Source: Selenomonadaceae bacterium (GTDB taxonomy: Bacteria; Bacillota; Negativicutes; Selenomonadales; Selenomonadaceae). Taken from it: DNA of 36,008 bases. Numbering within the stretch: the first letter of the stretch is position 1; every line of letters starts with the position of its first letter. The stretch covers positions 1-36,008 of the forward strand of contig JAFRSO010000064.1 in assembly GCA_017427545.1 (NCBI GenBank), written 5' to 3'. The notes under the pieces are model-generated. The model searched no databases. It was given only the letters and a program-made list of their open reading frames with translations, and had not been told where the DNA came from. Below are positions 15,810 to 24,065 of the stretch, in pieces. The translations under genes and the position numbers were made by a program.

Positions 15810-18005
15810 TTATCCGAGGACTTCGAGCAAGTCGTCAGTGCCCGCCTTGACATCGCCTGTCTTGAGCGGACGAACAGTGCCGTAAGCGGAAGAATTGGTG
15901 ACGATAAGCGGCGTGGTGACAGGATAGCCCGCCTTGTGGATCGCGTCAATGTCGAATGTGACGAGGAGATCGCCGCGTTTGACTTCTTGACCGTCGGTAA
16001 CGTGAACTTCAAAGTTCTTGCCTTCGAGCTTGACGGTATCGATACCGATATGCATGAGCAATTCTGCGCCGTCAGGTGTAACCATGCCGATAGCGTGTTT
16101 GGTCGGGAAGATAAGAGTAATCGTGCCGTCAGCCGGAGCAACGAGTTTACCTTCAGTCGGCTCAACAGCAACGCCGTCACCCATTGCGCGGGAAGCAAAT
16201 CCGTCGTCGGGGACTTCGTTCATGAGCATCATACGGCCGGTAAGATGTGCGCCGAAAGTAGCATCAGGCATCTTGGGTTTCTCTTCTTCAGCTGCAGCAG
16301 ATCCACCGCCACCGCTTGCGCCTTCAAGAATCGAACGGTCAATCTTGCCTGCGCGAATATCTTCGACAAATTCTTCAAAGTTCGCCTTGACAATCGTGAC
16401 GCTCGGTCCGTAAATGACTTGGATAGCATTGCCCTTAATGACGACGCCGCCTGCGCCCGTGGACTTGAGGATACCTTCATTGACTTTGGAGCCGTCAACC
16501 AACGTCAAGCGCAGACGCGTTGCGCAGCAGTCAATTTCAGTGACGTTATCGACGCCGCCGACACCTTGGAGAATCGTCGCAGATTTTTGCTGATCGGGAG
16601 TGAGGTTGGCAATAGCCGCACTTGCGCCGCCGCCTGCAACACCAACGCCCGTAGCCTTGCGGTATTCGTCCTTGGAAACCATCTTCATCTCTTCGTCGTC
16701 AGCTTCACGACCGGGCGTCTTCAAATCCCATTTCATGATGAAGAACTTAAACGTGACGAAATACAACACGGCGTACACTGCGAAGACCGGCAACATCATC
16801 ATCCAGTTAGTCTTAGCTTGACCGGGCAAGACGCCGTAGAGGATAAAGTCAATCAAACCGTCGGAGAACGTTGTACCCATTGCAATTCCGAGGATATGAC
16901 ACGTTGCAAAGGAAAGACCTGCGTAGAAAACGTGAATCATGAAAAGTTCCTTCGCGAGGAAGAGGAACGTAAATTCGATAGGCTCTGTGATACCAGTGAG
17001 GAATGACGTTAAGCCGACCGAGAATAACAGAGAACCTGCAGCTTTTTTCTTTTCGGGACGAGCGCAGGTATACATTGCAAATGCTGCTGCGGGAAGACCG
17101 GCCATCATGAAGGGGAATTTACCCATCAAGAAACGAGCCGCGTCAACCGAGAAATGTTCAGTGTTCGGCGAGGCCAATTCCGCGAAGAAAATATTTTGTG
17201 CGCCCATGACAGTTTGACCGTCGATAACAGCCGTGCCGCCGAGACCTGTTTGCCAGAAGGGCAGATAGAAAATGTGGTGCAGGCCGAAGGGAATCAGAGC
17301 ACGTTCACAGCAACCGAAGAAGAATGTGCCGAAGTATCCGGAAGCTTGAACGACGCCGCCGAGTGCGAAAATGCCCGTCTGAATGAACGGCCACACGAAG
17401 TACATGATAACGCCCGTCACGATACCGAAAATCATACAAGAAATCGGGACAAAGCGTGTGCCGCCGAAGAATGAGAACGCGGGCGGAAGTTGTGTTTTAT
17501 AAAAACGATTGCACAATTCAGCACCAACGAGACCGGTAACGATACCCGCGAAAACACCCATCTGCAAAGTCGTAATACCGAGGACTGTAGTTATCGCGCC
17601 TTCCTTAACGCTGGGATCAATCGAGCCGTCAGCGTGAATCGAGCCGTCAAGCCCCAAGAAGACGTGAATTGTTGTGAGCATAACAAGATAGAAAATTGCT
17701 GCGCCGAGGACGGCGATACCTTTTTCCTTTTTCGCCATACCTAAGGCAACTGCCAGCGCGAATATCAACGGCAAGTTTCCGAAGATAGCTCCGCCGACGT
17801 TTGAAAGAATGAGCATGAAACTAAATAGCGCACTGCCGGGGTGAAGAGCACTCTCCAAGCCGTAAGCCGCGATTGTCGTCGGGTTCGAGAACGATGCGCC
17901 GATACCCAACAATACGCCCGCGAACGGCAATACGGCAATCGGCAGGAACAATGACTTACCGATTTGTTGCGCTACGGCAAATGCCGAACCGCCTCCGTCA
18001 CTCAT
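15810..18005 (-). CDS. PTS sugar permease EIICBA (glucose/maltose/GlcNAc family)
   Basis: Takes up and phosphorylates a hexose or glucoside, receiving phosphate from HPr. One 731-residue chain holds all domains. EIIC (about 1-410) has roughly ten helices, with GLHHIFYLPFW and LTSFLTGITEPIEF. EIIB has the phospho-Cys in DCCATRLRLTL (about 500). EIIA has the phospho-His in LLMHIGIDTVKLEG (about 645-655) after a Gly/Ala-rich linker. The ATG at 18005 has AAGGAGG nine bases ahead; the TTG at 18032 lies upstream of that SD. The substrate is undecided: EIIC resembles glucose and maltose types. It is transcribed from 18186-18163 with a long structured leader. Confidence 0.93.
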   Translation of the reverse strand: MSDGGGSAFAVAQQIGKSLFLPIAVLPFAGVLLGIGASFSNPTTIAAYGLESALHPGSALFSFMLILSNVGGAIFGNLPLIFALAVALGMAKKEKGIAVLGAAIFYLVMLTTIHVFLGLDGSIHADGSIDPSVKEGAITTVLGITTLQMGVFAGIVTGLVGAELCNRFYKTQLPPAFSFFGGTRFVPISCMIFGIVTGVIMYFVWPFIQTGIFALGGVVQASGYFGTFFFGCCERALIPFGLHHIFYLPFWQTGLGGTAVIDGQTVMGAQNIFFAELASPNTEHFSVDAARFLMGKFPFMMAGLPAAAFAMYTCARPEKKKAAGSLLFSVGLTSFLTGITEPIEFTFLFLAKELFMIHVFYAGLSFATCHILGIAMGTTFSDGLIDFILYGVLPGQAKTNWMMMLPVFAVYAVLYFVTFKFFIMKWDLKTPGREADDEEMKMVSKDEYRKATGVGVAGGGASAAIANLTPDQQKSATILQGVGGVDNVTEIDCCATRLRLTLVDGSKVNEGILKSTGAGGVVIKGNAIQVIYGPSVTIVKANFEEFVEDIRAGKIDRSILEGASGGGGSAAAEEEKPKMPDATFGAHLTGRMMLMNEVPDDGFASRAMGDGVAVEPTEGKLVAPADGTITLIFPTKHAIGMVTPDGAELLMHIGIDTVKLEGKNFEVHVTDGQEVKRGDLLVTFDIDAIHKAGYPVTTPLIVTNSSAYGTVRPLKTGDVKAGTDDLLEVLG

Positions 18006-18096
18006 GCAAAAAACCTCCTTACCTCTTGACAAAAAAATTACCGCGAGTGAAAAATTTTTCTCCTTTCCAATTTATTTTATATTAGAGTCAAGATTA

Positions 18097-18151
18097 ACTT
18101 GCCCCTCCCGCAAAAGGAGGACGCCCTTAAATGAGCCCCCTCCTATTGCAA
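18097..18151 (-). promoter_or_regulatory. Structured 5' leader of the PTS gene
   Basis: The predicted transcript (start near 18156) has a leader of about 150 bases. At its very beginning, CTTGC (18151-18147) pairs with GCAAG (18101-18097). Inside, AGGAGG (18143-18138) can pair with CCTCCT (18119-18114). The same CCTCC can instead pair with GGGAGG (18108-18103), so two folds exclude each other. A short GCTC/GGGC hairpin sits inside. It matches no riboswitch class I recognise. A GlcT/LicT-type antiterminator site or a novel regulatory RNA are both possible. Confidence 0.55.
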
Positions 18152-18162
18152 GATATTTTCAA

Positions 18163-18191
18163 AATTATACACGACGCCTTATCGTTTGTCT
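18163..18191 (-). promoter_or_regulatory. Sigma-A promoter of the PTS gene
   Basis: On the minus strand, TAGACA (18191-18186) and a perfect TATAAT (18168-18163) are separated by 17 bp. It lies about 150 bases upstream of the start codon, placing the structured region in the leader RNA. Confidence 0.8.
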
Positions 18192-18216
18192 ACAGATTGT
18201 TCAAAATATTTTGTGC

Positions 18217-19032
18217 TTAACGGCAACGATAAGAAATGTTCGGACCATTGCCCTTGACCTCGTAAAGATTCGGGAAGGCGGAAATAAATTTGCTCAACTT
18301 GCTGTGCCCCGAAACTTTCAGATCAAGTTTTCTGTCGTGAATATTTTGTCCGGCACAATTCAGCAGAACGAAACCATTTTCATCACCGCGGATTCTTGCC
18401 GTCTCGCGTAAAATATCGTGAAATGTCTGCAACGGATTTTTCGGCGCAGATTGACTTTGATTGATTATCGGCACGACTTTTGAAGTTTTCGGCTTGGGCG
18501 CGATAATATTTTCCTCGTCGAAAAGCGACAACTGCGGCGAAATTTTTTTCACGGACGGAGATTTTTTCTCGACCTTGAGCGGCTCTTCGACAGGCATAAT
18601 TTTTTCCGTCACGTCAAGGTTGATAAAATCATTGCAGGCCGCGCGAAAAGAATTGGCGACTTGAGCGTTGCCCAGGCCGATAACATTCATGCCGCCTTCG
18701 CGAAGACGAATTGCAAGGGGCGTGAAGTCACTGTCATTGCTGGCCAGGGCGAAAATTTCAGCCTTGCCGTCGTGAAGCACGTCCATTGCGTCAATCGTCA
18801 AGGACATATCGGTTGCATTTTTCCCCGCCACGAAATCGGGTTGTTGCATTGCGCGAAGGGAGAAATTTAAAATGCAATCGTTCCAGCCGTGAAGAGAAAA
18901 TTTTTCCCAGTTGCCGTAAATGCGTCGGATAAAAATTTCACCGCGATTTTCCAAGGCGTCGATAATTTGTTTGCCGAATCTCGCTGAAATGTTGTCTGCG
19001 TCAATGAATAGCGCGATTTTTTTCGTCGTCAT
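18217..19032 (-). CDS. NYN-domain protein with C-terminal OST-HTH/LOTUS-like domain
   Basis: A 271-residue predicted RNase or RNA-binding protein. The N-terminal NYN (PIN-like) domain has KIALFIDADNIS (acidic DxDN), then a middle GKNATDMSLTIDAMDVLH, and ALASNDSDFTPLAIRLREGG with the conserved SxDxDF motif. Together these give the metal-binding acidic set. A disordered Lys/Ser/Pro-rich linker follows, then a C-terminal winged-helix-like domain (LRETARIRGDENGFVLLNCAGQNIH ... SKLSKFISAFPNLYEV) typical of OST-HTH. The ATG at 19032 has GAGG five bases upstream. It starts eight bases after the 91-aa gene, so the two form a unit. RNA target unknown. Confidence 0.88.
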   Translation of the reverse strand: MTTKKIALFIDADNISARFGKQIIDALENRGEIFIRRIYGNWEKFSLHGWNDCILNFSLRAMQQPDFVAGKNATDMSLTIDAMDVLHDGKAEIFALASNDSDFTPLAIRLREGGMNVIGLGNAQVANSFRAACNDFINLDVTEKIMPVEEPLKVEKKSPSVKKISPQLSLFDEENIIAPKPKTSKVVPIINQSQSAPKNPLQTFHDILRETARIRGDENGFVLLNCAGQNIHDRKLDLKVSGHSKLSKFISAFPNLYEVKGNGPNISYRCR

Positions 19033-19039
19033 AAAAACC

Positions 19040-19315
19040 TCAATAACATTCGACAGCCCGAATTGCGCCGAATTGAATAAAATTACTCGCCTCAACAGGA
19101 TCGCCTTCGGTTATCGCAAGCTCAACGGTTTTAAGATTTTCGGCGGCGATTTGAATTCTCTCCGCGCCATATTCTTCCTTAACGCGCTTCCAAAGATTTT
19201 TGCGTGAAGTCTTCGTATCTTTGTAAACGGCGTTGTTGTAGAAAATATTCATTGACGCCTCGCTCTTATTGGCGTCGCAGTTGAAAAAAATAAAAGCTTT
19301 ACCGGGTTTTGCCAT
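19040..19315 (-). CDS. Small protein of unknown function, partner of NYN protein
   Basis: A 91-residue soluble protein (MAKPGKAFIFFNCDANKSEASMNIFYNNAVYKD...). A beta-rich start is followed by a helix with KNLWKRVKEEYGAERIQIAAENLKTVELAI and then EGDPVEASNFIQFGAIRAVECY. I do not recognise the family. A good SD (AAGGAG) lies upstream of the ATG, and the NYN/OST-HTH gene follows after seven bases, so the two are probably transcribed together from the -10 box at 19355-19360. The context suggests a role in RNA handling or a regulator of the NYN protein, which is inference only. Confidence 0.75.
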   Translation of the reverse strand: MAKPGKAFIFFNCDANKSEASMNIFYNNAVYKDTKTSRKNLWKRVKEEYGAERIQIAAENLKTVELAITEGDPVEASNFIQFGAIRAVECY

Positions 19316-19354
19316 TAAGTAAAACTCCTTTCAAAAAATTTTTGGCACGGCTGT

Positions 19355-19360
19355 ATTATA
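19355..19360 (-). promoter_or_regulatory. Predicted -10 box upstream of the 91-aa/NYN pair
   Basis: A perfect TATAAT on the minus strand. The -35 box is poor (TTTCTT region), so this is a moderate prediction, but position and operon layout fit. Confidence 0.45.
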
Positions 19361-19406
19361 ACCAATTTTGCAGATAAAAGAAAGTGGCTTGGAAATTTTT
19401 TGAAGC

Positions 19407-19448
19407 CGGTTGATAGCTGTTAGCTGCTAGTACCTAGTTCTATTCCCT
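19407..19448. repeat. Heptamer-periodic repeat, copy 6
   Basis: Units TAGCTGT, TAGCTGC, TAGTACC, TAGTTCT and ATTCCCT in 7-bp register make a mixed AGCT/AGTTCC type. It lies between the upstream promoter region of the NYN pair and the terminator of khpA. Confidence 0.65.
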
Positions 19449-19456
19449 GACAAAAT

Positions 19457-19487
19457 CAAAAAAGCGGCAAGCCCCTTGCTTACCGCT
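19457..19487 (-). terminator. Rho-independent terminator of ffh-rpsP-khpA
   Basis: On the minus strand, AGCGGTAAG (19487-19479) pairs with CTTGCCGCT (19471-19463), with a T-G wobble. TTTTTTG follows directly. It ends the operon nine bases past the khpA stop, so rimM and trmD do not follow as they do in many Firmicutes. Confidence 0.85.
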
Positions 19488-19496
19488 CCGAGTGCA

Positions 19497-19724
19497 TCAT
19501 TCGATGTCAACCGAAACTTTTTTCTTTTCACGTGTTGCGGCGGATTTGACTATGGTACGAATCGCCTTGGCAATCCGCCCTTGTTTGCCAATTACCCTGC
19601 CCATATCTTCTTGTGCGACGTGCAGTTTCAAAACAGTGCGATCCTCTTCTTCGACCGCCTCAACCTGCACCTCGTCGGGTTTTTCGACAAGTGCTTTTGC
19701 CAGCACAGTTACAAGTTCTTGCAT
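19497..19724 (-). CDS. khpA: KH-domain RNA-binding protein KhpA
   Basis: A single-KH-domain RNA-binding protein of 75 residues (YlqC/KhpA family), usually encoded after rpsP. The RNA-binding GxxG loop is GKQG in RVIGKQGRIAKAIRTIV. The N-terminus LVTVLAKALVEKPDEVQVE and the ending KKVSVDIE are characteristic. In streptococci its homologue pairs with KhpB to control cell division; that role is not visible here. The ATG is preceded by GAGG sequences. It is the last gene of ffh-rpsP-khpA and is followed by a terminator. Confidence 0.93.
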   Translation of the reverse strand: MQELVTVLAKALVEKPDEVQVEAVEEEDRTVLKLHVAQEDMGRVIGKQGRIAKAIRTIVKSAATREKKKVSVDIE

Positions 19725-19755
19725 GATCCTCTACCTCAACTAATTTGTTCGATAA

Positions 19756-20037
19756 TTATTTTGCAACCTTGGCCGCCTTACGCTCTTCGTGAATTTTTTT
19801 CATGATGCCCTTTTTGCTGAGGAGCGAGCGAACCGTATCAGTCGGTTGTGCACCATTTTTGATCCAACCGATAACTTTTTCTTCGTCGACATTGACAATG
19901 GCGGGATTTTTGGTCGGGTCGTAATTGCCGACGATTTCGATAAAGCGTCCGTCACGCGGCGAACGGCTGTCCGCCACAACTATGCGATAGAAGGGTTGTC
20001 TCTTCGCGCCCATTCGATTGAGCCTGATTTTTACCAC
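19756..20037 (-). CDS. rpsP: 30S ribosomal protein S16
   Basis: A small-subunit ribosomal protein of 93 residues. The diagnostic N-terminus is [33 protein letters not shown], followed by GNYDPTKNP and the Lys-rich C-terminal tail. The GTG start is preceded by AAGGTGG. It is the middle gene of ffh-rpsP-khpA, with 29 bases to ffh, and is probably co-transcribed. Confidence 0.98.
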   Translation of the reverse strand: MVKIRLNRMGAKRQPFYRIVVADSRSPRDGRFIEIVGNYDPTKNPAIVNVDEEKVIGWIKNGAQPTDTVRSLLSKKGIMKKIHEERKAAKVAK

Positions 20038-20066
20038 TATCTCACCACCTTTCCAATGCTGATGAA

Positions 20067-21512
20067 TTATTTAAAAGGAAACTTTCCGCCGAGTTGTCCC
20101 AAAAGTCCGCCGAGATTCGGGAGCGTCGGCATCTTCGGTTTATTATTCTTCCCCTTTTTAATTTTTCCTTTTTTGCCCTTAATTTTTTTTGACGCCTGCT
20201 GTTGTTGAGTTTGAGAGGTTTTGAAGCGGCGCATCATCTTGCGCATTTCGTCAAATTGCTTGAGGAGTTTGTTGACATCGGCGACTTTCGTGCCGGAACC
20301 GAGTGCAATTCGCTTGCGGCGTTTTGCGTCAATAATGCTCGTGTCGGAGCGTTCCTTCGGCGTCATTGAAAGGATAATCGCTTCCATGTGCTTAACTTCT
20401 TTGCCGTCAAGGTCAAGGTCGACGCCCGTCAATTTTTTCCTCAACCCGCCAAGCCCCGGTACCATGCCGAGTAAATCGTTGAGTGAACCGAGCTTTTTGA
20501 CTTGCTGGAGTTGTTCGAGAAAATCTTGCAGGGTGAACTCGTCGGCCTTGATTTTCTTGACCATCTTTTCGGCAGTCTTCGCGTCGATTGTCGATTGCGC
20601 CTTTTCAATCAAGCTAAGCACGTCGCCCATGCCCAAAATCCTTGACGCCATGCGGTCGGGGTGGAAAATTTCCAGAGCCTCAAGTTTTTCACCCATGCCG
20701 ACAAATTTTATCGGACAACCCGTCGCCGCCTTGATTGAAAGTGCCGCACCGCCTCTGGCATCACCGTCGAGTTTCGTCAGAACAATTCCGTCGACGCCCA
20801 AAGCATTGTGGAAAGTTTCAGCAACGTTGACGGCCTCTTGACCAATCATCGAGTCGACGACAAGTAAAATTTCGTGCGGCTTGACGGTCGATTTAATGTC
20901 TTTGAGTTCCTGCATTAAGCGTTCGTCGATTTGCAAGCGGCCGGCCGTGTCGATAATCAGAACGTCGCGGGCGTGCTTATCGGCAAATTTTATCGAGTCG
21001 CGGGCGATTTGAACGGCGTCTTTTATATCCTCTGTGAAGACGGGAACATCAGCCTGCTCACCGACAACTTGCAACTGTTTGATTGCCGCGGGACGATAAA
21101 TATCAGCTGCGACGAGTGCGGGACGTTTGCCTTGACGTTTCATGAGCAACGCAAGCTTACCTGCGGAAGTCGTCTTGCCGGAACCTTGAAGCCCGACCAT
21201 TAAAATTATCGTCGGCGGGCGCGAGGAAATATTGAGTTTTGCCGCCTTGCCGCCCATGAGATTTGCAAGTTCCTCGTCGACAATTTTGATGACGGACTGC
21301 GCGGGCGTCAAGTTGCTAAGAATTTCCGTACCGATTGCGCGAGCCTTAACGGCCTTCTCGAAGTCGCGAACGATTTTATAATTTACGTCCGCCGCCAAAA
21401 GTGCCATGCGAACATCTTTTAAGGCCTTGTTGATATCGTCGTCAGTTAATTTACCGTGACCGCGCAGCTTACGAAAAGCCTCTTGAATGTTTTGGGAGAG
21501 ATCCTCAAACAT
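20067..21512 (-). CDS. ffh: Signal recognition particle protein Ffh
   Basis: The GTPase of the signal recognition particle, which binds signal peptides as they leave the ribosome together with SRP RNA. It has 481 residues. The N-domain helices (1-85) are followed by the G domain with GLQGSGKTT (107-115), DTAGRLQID and [10 protein letters not shown]. The M domain begins near 300 with the hydrophobic GMVPGLGG loop, the motif [21 protein letters not shown], and Met-rich helices. It ends in a basic low-complexity tail (Q and K runs, [10 protein letters not shown]). The ATG at 21512 has AGGGGA upstream. It is co-directional with tRNA-Cys, rpsP and khpA. Confidence 0.98.
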   Translation of the reverse strand: MFEDLSQNIQEAFRKLRGHGKLTDDDINKALKDVRMALLAADVNYKIVRDFEKAVKARAIGTEILSNLTPAQSVIKIVDEELANLMGGKAAKLNISSRPPTIILMVGLQGSGKTTSAGKLALLMKRQGKRPALVAADIYRPAAIKQLQVVGEQADVPVFTEDIKDAVQIARDSIKFADKHARDVLIIDTAGRLQIDERLMQELKDIKSTVKPHEILLVVDSMIGQEAVNVAETFHNALGVDGIVLTKLDGDARGGAALSIKAATGCPIKFVGMGEKLEALEIFHPDRMASRILGMGDVLSLIEKAQSTIDAKTAEKMVKKIKADEFTLQDFLEQLQQVKKLGSLNDLLGMVPGLGGLRKKLTGVDLDLDGKEVKHMEAIILSMTPKERSDTSIIDAKRRKRIALGSGTKVADVNKLLKQFDEMRKMMRRFKTSQTQQQQASKKIKGKKGKIKKGKNNKPKMPTLPNLGGLLGQLGGKFPFK

Positions 21513-21537
21513 TTTATTTCCCCTGTCAAAATAATAG

Positions 21538-21552
21538 GCACTCCCAGTTGCG
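21538..21552 (-). terminator. Possible weak terminator after tRNA-Cys
   Basis: GCAACT-GGG-AGTTGC forms a 6-bp stem. CTATTATTTTG follows on the minus strand. It may let some transcripts read on into ffh, which has no clear promoter of its own in the 63-base gap. Confidence 0.4.
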
Positions 21553-21575
21553 GCAGTGCCGGAATTTACTAAGCT

Positions 21576-21648
21576 GGAGGCGACACCCGGAATCGGACCG
21601 GGGATAGAGGTTTTGCAGACCTCGGCCTTACCACTTGGCTATGTCGCC
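21576..21648 (-). tRNA. tRNA-Cys (GCA)
   Basis: Minus-strand cloverleaf with encoded CCA. The acceptor stem GGCGACA/TGTCGCC is followed by T and CCA. The anticodon arm GAGGT-CTGCAAA-ACCTC has anticodon GCA at 21616-21614. The T stem is CCCGG/CCGGG. The T loop reads TCCGATT instead of TTCGATT, so position 55, almost always U (pseudouridine), is C. All stems pair well, so the gene looks intact otherwise. It lies between argJ and ffh, with a strong promoter upstream. Confidence 0.95.
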
Positions 21649-21677
21649 GCGTTGACGTTTTGAGTGTCAACACGCGC

Positions 21678-21706
21678 ATTATAAACGCTAACTTTTTACA
21701 AGTCAA
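21678..21706 (-). promoter_or_regulatory. Sigma-A promoter of tRNA-Cys
   Basis: On the minus strand, TTGACT (21706-21701) and a perfect TATAAT (21683-21678) are separated by 17 bp. The tRNA starts at 21648. An inverted repeat GTTGAC-N9-GTCAAC lies in the predicted leader (about 21651-21671). Confidence 0.88.
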
Positions 21707-21720
21707 GTATTTTTTGATGA

Positions 21721-22932
21721 TTACGTCGTGTAGTCGGCGTTGATTTTGACGTATTGGAAGCTAAGATCGCAAGTATAGACAGTTGCCGCCGCGTTGCCGA
21801 TACCAAGTTCAATATCGACGACAATATCATGCTCCGCCAAAATTTTTTTCATGGCAGCTTCGTCAAATTTCGTGACGAGGCCTTTATCATAAACGGTAAG
21901 ATCGCCGAATTTGATAGTAACTTTTTCGGGAGAAATTTTGACGCCGGAATAGCCGACTGCGCAAATCGTCCTGCCCGGATTAGCGTCTTGTCCGAAAAAT
22001 GCCGTCTTCACGAGCGGGGAATTTGCAACGCTCATGCCGATACGTTTAGCGTCCTCGAAACTTTCCGCGCCCGTAACATTGATTGTCAAAAACTTCGTCG
22101 CGCCCTCACCGTCAGCGGCAATTTTTTTGACAAGCTCCACGCAAATATTTTTCAGCGTCTCATAAAATTTTTCGTAGTCGGCACCGTGCTCGACAATTTT
22201 TTTATTGCCCGCCGCGCCGTTCGCCAAAATAACCGCCGTATCGTTCGTGCTCATGTCGCCGTCAACACTCAAGCAGCCGAATGAAACTTTATTGGCGTCG
22301 CTTAGAGCTTCCTGCAAAAGTTTTTGGTCAATATCGGCGTCGGTCGTGATGAAGCAAAGCATTGTTGCCATATCGGGGCGAATCATGCCGGAGCCTTTTG
22401 CGATTGCGCCGAAACGAACTTCAACGCCGCCAATTTCGATTTCGGTCGCCAAAGTCTTGGAGTAAGTGTCCGTCGTGACAATCGCGTTGCCGGCATTAAC
22501 GGAACCTTCGCGGGAAAGTTCCTTGACGGCGGCTTTAATGCCCGCTTCCATTTTATCCATCGGCAGATTGGAGCCGATAAGACCTGTCGAGGCGACGATA
22601 ACATCATCTGCGCGGCAATTCAATTCTTTTGCAGTGATGATCGCCATTTTCTCCGCGTCATGAACGCCCTGCTCACCGGTACAGGCATTTGCACAGCCGG
22701 CATTGGCAACGACAGCATGAGCAGTGCCGGTTCCGACAACGATTTTGCTCAAGTGGACGGGAGCCGCCGCGACTAAATTTTTCGTGAAGACGCCCGCAAC
22801 TGCCGCTTCTTTTTCGGTGTAGATAACTGCAACGTCGAGATTGCCGTTTTTCTTGATACCTGCACGAACGCCGGCCGCCTTAAAGCCTTGAGGATAACAG
22901 ACGCCTGCCGCCTTGTGATTTTCACTGAACAT
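21721..22932 (-). CDS. argJ: Bifunctional glutamate N-acetyltransferase/N-acetylglutamate synthase ArgJ
   Basis: Arginine biosynthesis: transfers acetyl from N-acetylornithine to glutamate and can make N-acetylglutamate from acetyl-CoA. It has 403 residues. The self-cleavage region is KGSGMIRPDMATML, where cleavage before the Thr of the ATML stretch gives alpha and beta chains. Other family signatures are CYPQGFKAAGVRAGIK near the N-terminus, VVANAGCANACTG and the ending DLSFQYVKINADYTT. The ATG start has an SD (GGAGG) upstream. It follows argC after a spacer containing a heptamer repeat. argB and argD are not adjacent in this window. Confidence 0.97.
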   Translation of the reverse strand: MFSENHKAAGVCYPQGFKAAGVRAGIKKNGNLDVAVIYTEKEAAVAGVFTKNLVAAAPVHLSKIVVGTGTAHAVVANAGCANACTGEQGVHDAEKMAIITAKELNCRADDVIVASTGLIGSNLPMDKMEAGIKAAVKELSREGSVNAGNAIVTTDTYSKTLATEIEIGGVEVRFGAIAKGSGMIRPDMATMLCFITTDADIDQKLLQEALSDANKVSFGCLSVDGDMSTNDTAVILANGAAGNKKIVEHGADYEKFYETLKNICVELVKKIAADGEGATKFLTINVTGAESFEDAKRIGMSVANSPLVKTAFFGQDANPGRTICAVGYSGVKISPEKVTIKFGDLTVYDKGLVTKFDEAAMKKILAEHDIVVDIELGIGNAAATVYTCDLSFQYVKINADYTT

Positions 22933-22953
22933 ATTTTTTCCTCCATTTAACAG

Positions 22954-23008
22954 TTAGGATTTAGGAATTAGAAACTTTTCCCTTTTCCCATTTCCCTTCT
23001 CCCTTTCA
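22954..23008. repeat. Heptamer-periodic repeat, copy 7 (argC-argJ spacer)
   Basis: Units TTAGGAT, TTAGGAA and TTAGAAA are followed in register by CTTTTCC, CTTTTCC, CATTTCC and CTTCTCC. The minus-strand TGA stop of argC (23008-23006) lies at the edge of the element. This variant has purine-rich and pyrimidine-rich halves rather than an AGTTCC palindrome. Confidence 0.75.
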
Positions 23009-24043
23009 AGGATACATCGGTACAACGTCGAGCGCGATACTTTCATAGAAGCCCGCCGCAATGTTGAAATTTTGAACGGCCTGACCTGCCGCGCCCTTAA
23101 CAAGATTGTCAATCGCGGAAAGGATTATAACACGCCTTGTGCGTTCGTCAATGTGCCAGCCGATATCGCAGAAATTTGAGCCGCGGACAAATTTGGTTTC
23201 GGGATAAGAATTTCTGCCCAGCAGCCGAATAAATCTTTCAGAGCCGTACATTTTCTCAAAGGCGGCGTCAATCATCTCGTCGGAAATTTTTTCCTTAATC
23301 GTCGCGTAACACGTCGCCAAAATTCCTCTGGACATTGGAACCAAATGGGGCGTGAAGTTGATGACAGTTTTTTCACCGCCGAGATCTTCGAGAGCCTGTT
23401 CAATTTCGGGTGTGTGACGATGATGAGCGACGTTGTAGGCCTTGAAATTGTCGTAAAGTTCGGGGAAATGGTTGCCGAGTTTGAGACCTCTTCCCGCGCC
23501 TGAAACACCGCTTGCCGCGTCGACGATGATTGAGTTGCTGTCGATTAAATGATGTTTGACGAGCGGCGCAAGTGCCAAAATTGATGCCGTCGTGAAGCAG
23601 CCCGCGTTGCCGATAATTTTTGCGTCACGAATTTCATTGCGATAAATTTCCGCCAGCCCGTAAACCCTCTTGGCATTTTTATGTTTGTGCGGGACGTTAT
23701 ACCACGCCTCGTAAATGTCGGTGTCACTGAATCGATAATCCGCGCCCAAGTCGATAATCCTCACCGGCAAATTTTCCAGCTTAAGCCCGACGTCCATTGC
23801 GTGACCGTGCGGCAGGGCGATAAAAATAAATTCGCTGTCCTTGCCGATAGCCTCAATGTCATTCAAGCTTTCAAGCGTCAAATCACATATGCCGCGCAGG
23901 TGCGGATAAAGTTCCGAAATTTTTTTGCCCGTGTGACTTTCCGAAGTTATATGCGCCAGTTGAGCTTGCGGGTGCCGATTGAGTATCGAGAGCAATTCAG
24001 CTCCCGCGTAGCCCGTCGCGCCTATTACGCTGACTTTTACCAA
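23006..24043 (-). CDS. argC: N-acetyl-gamma-glutamyl-phosphate reductase ArgC
   Basis: Reduces N-acetylglutamyl-5-phosphate to the semialdehyde with NADPH (arginine biosynthesis). The length is 345 from the chosen start. The Rossmann motif is VIGATGYAGAEL at the N-terminus, the catalytic Cys is in GNAGCFTTASIL, and the catalytic-domain motif HRHTPEIEQ is present. The TTG at 24043 is used: AGGAGG lies ten bases upstream and the N-terminus then begins VKVSVIGATG as in family members. The longer frame to 24133 would add a non-homologous 30-residue extension. It begins 22 bases after a DUF4160 gene on the same strand. Confidence 0.96.
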   Translation of the reverse strand: MVKVSVIGATGYAGAELLSILNRHPQAQLAHITSESHTGKKISELYPHLRGICDLTLESLNDIEAIGKDSEFIFIALPHGHAMDVGLKLENLPVRIIDLGADYRFSDTDIYEAWYNVPHKHKNAKRVYGLAEIYRNEIRDAKIIGNAGCFTTASILALAPLVKHHLIDSNSIIVDAASGVSGAGRGLKLGNHFPELYDNFKAYNVAHHRHTPEIEQALEDLGGEKTVINFTPHLVPMSRGILATCYATIKEKISDEMIDAAFEKMYGSERFIRLLGRNSYPETKFVRGSNFCDIGWHIDERTRRVIILSAIDNLVKGAAGQAVQNFNIAAGFYESIALDVVPMYP

Positions 24044-24065
24044 AATTTTTTTGCCTCCTAAAGAT

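Noticed and set aside
15936..17006. 356-residue plus-strand frame opposite the PTS gene
   Set aside because: It is antisense to the EIICBA coding region and its composition (Cys, Asn, Asp rich) looks artificial.
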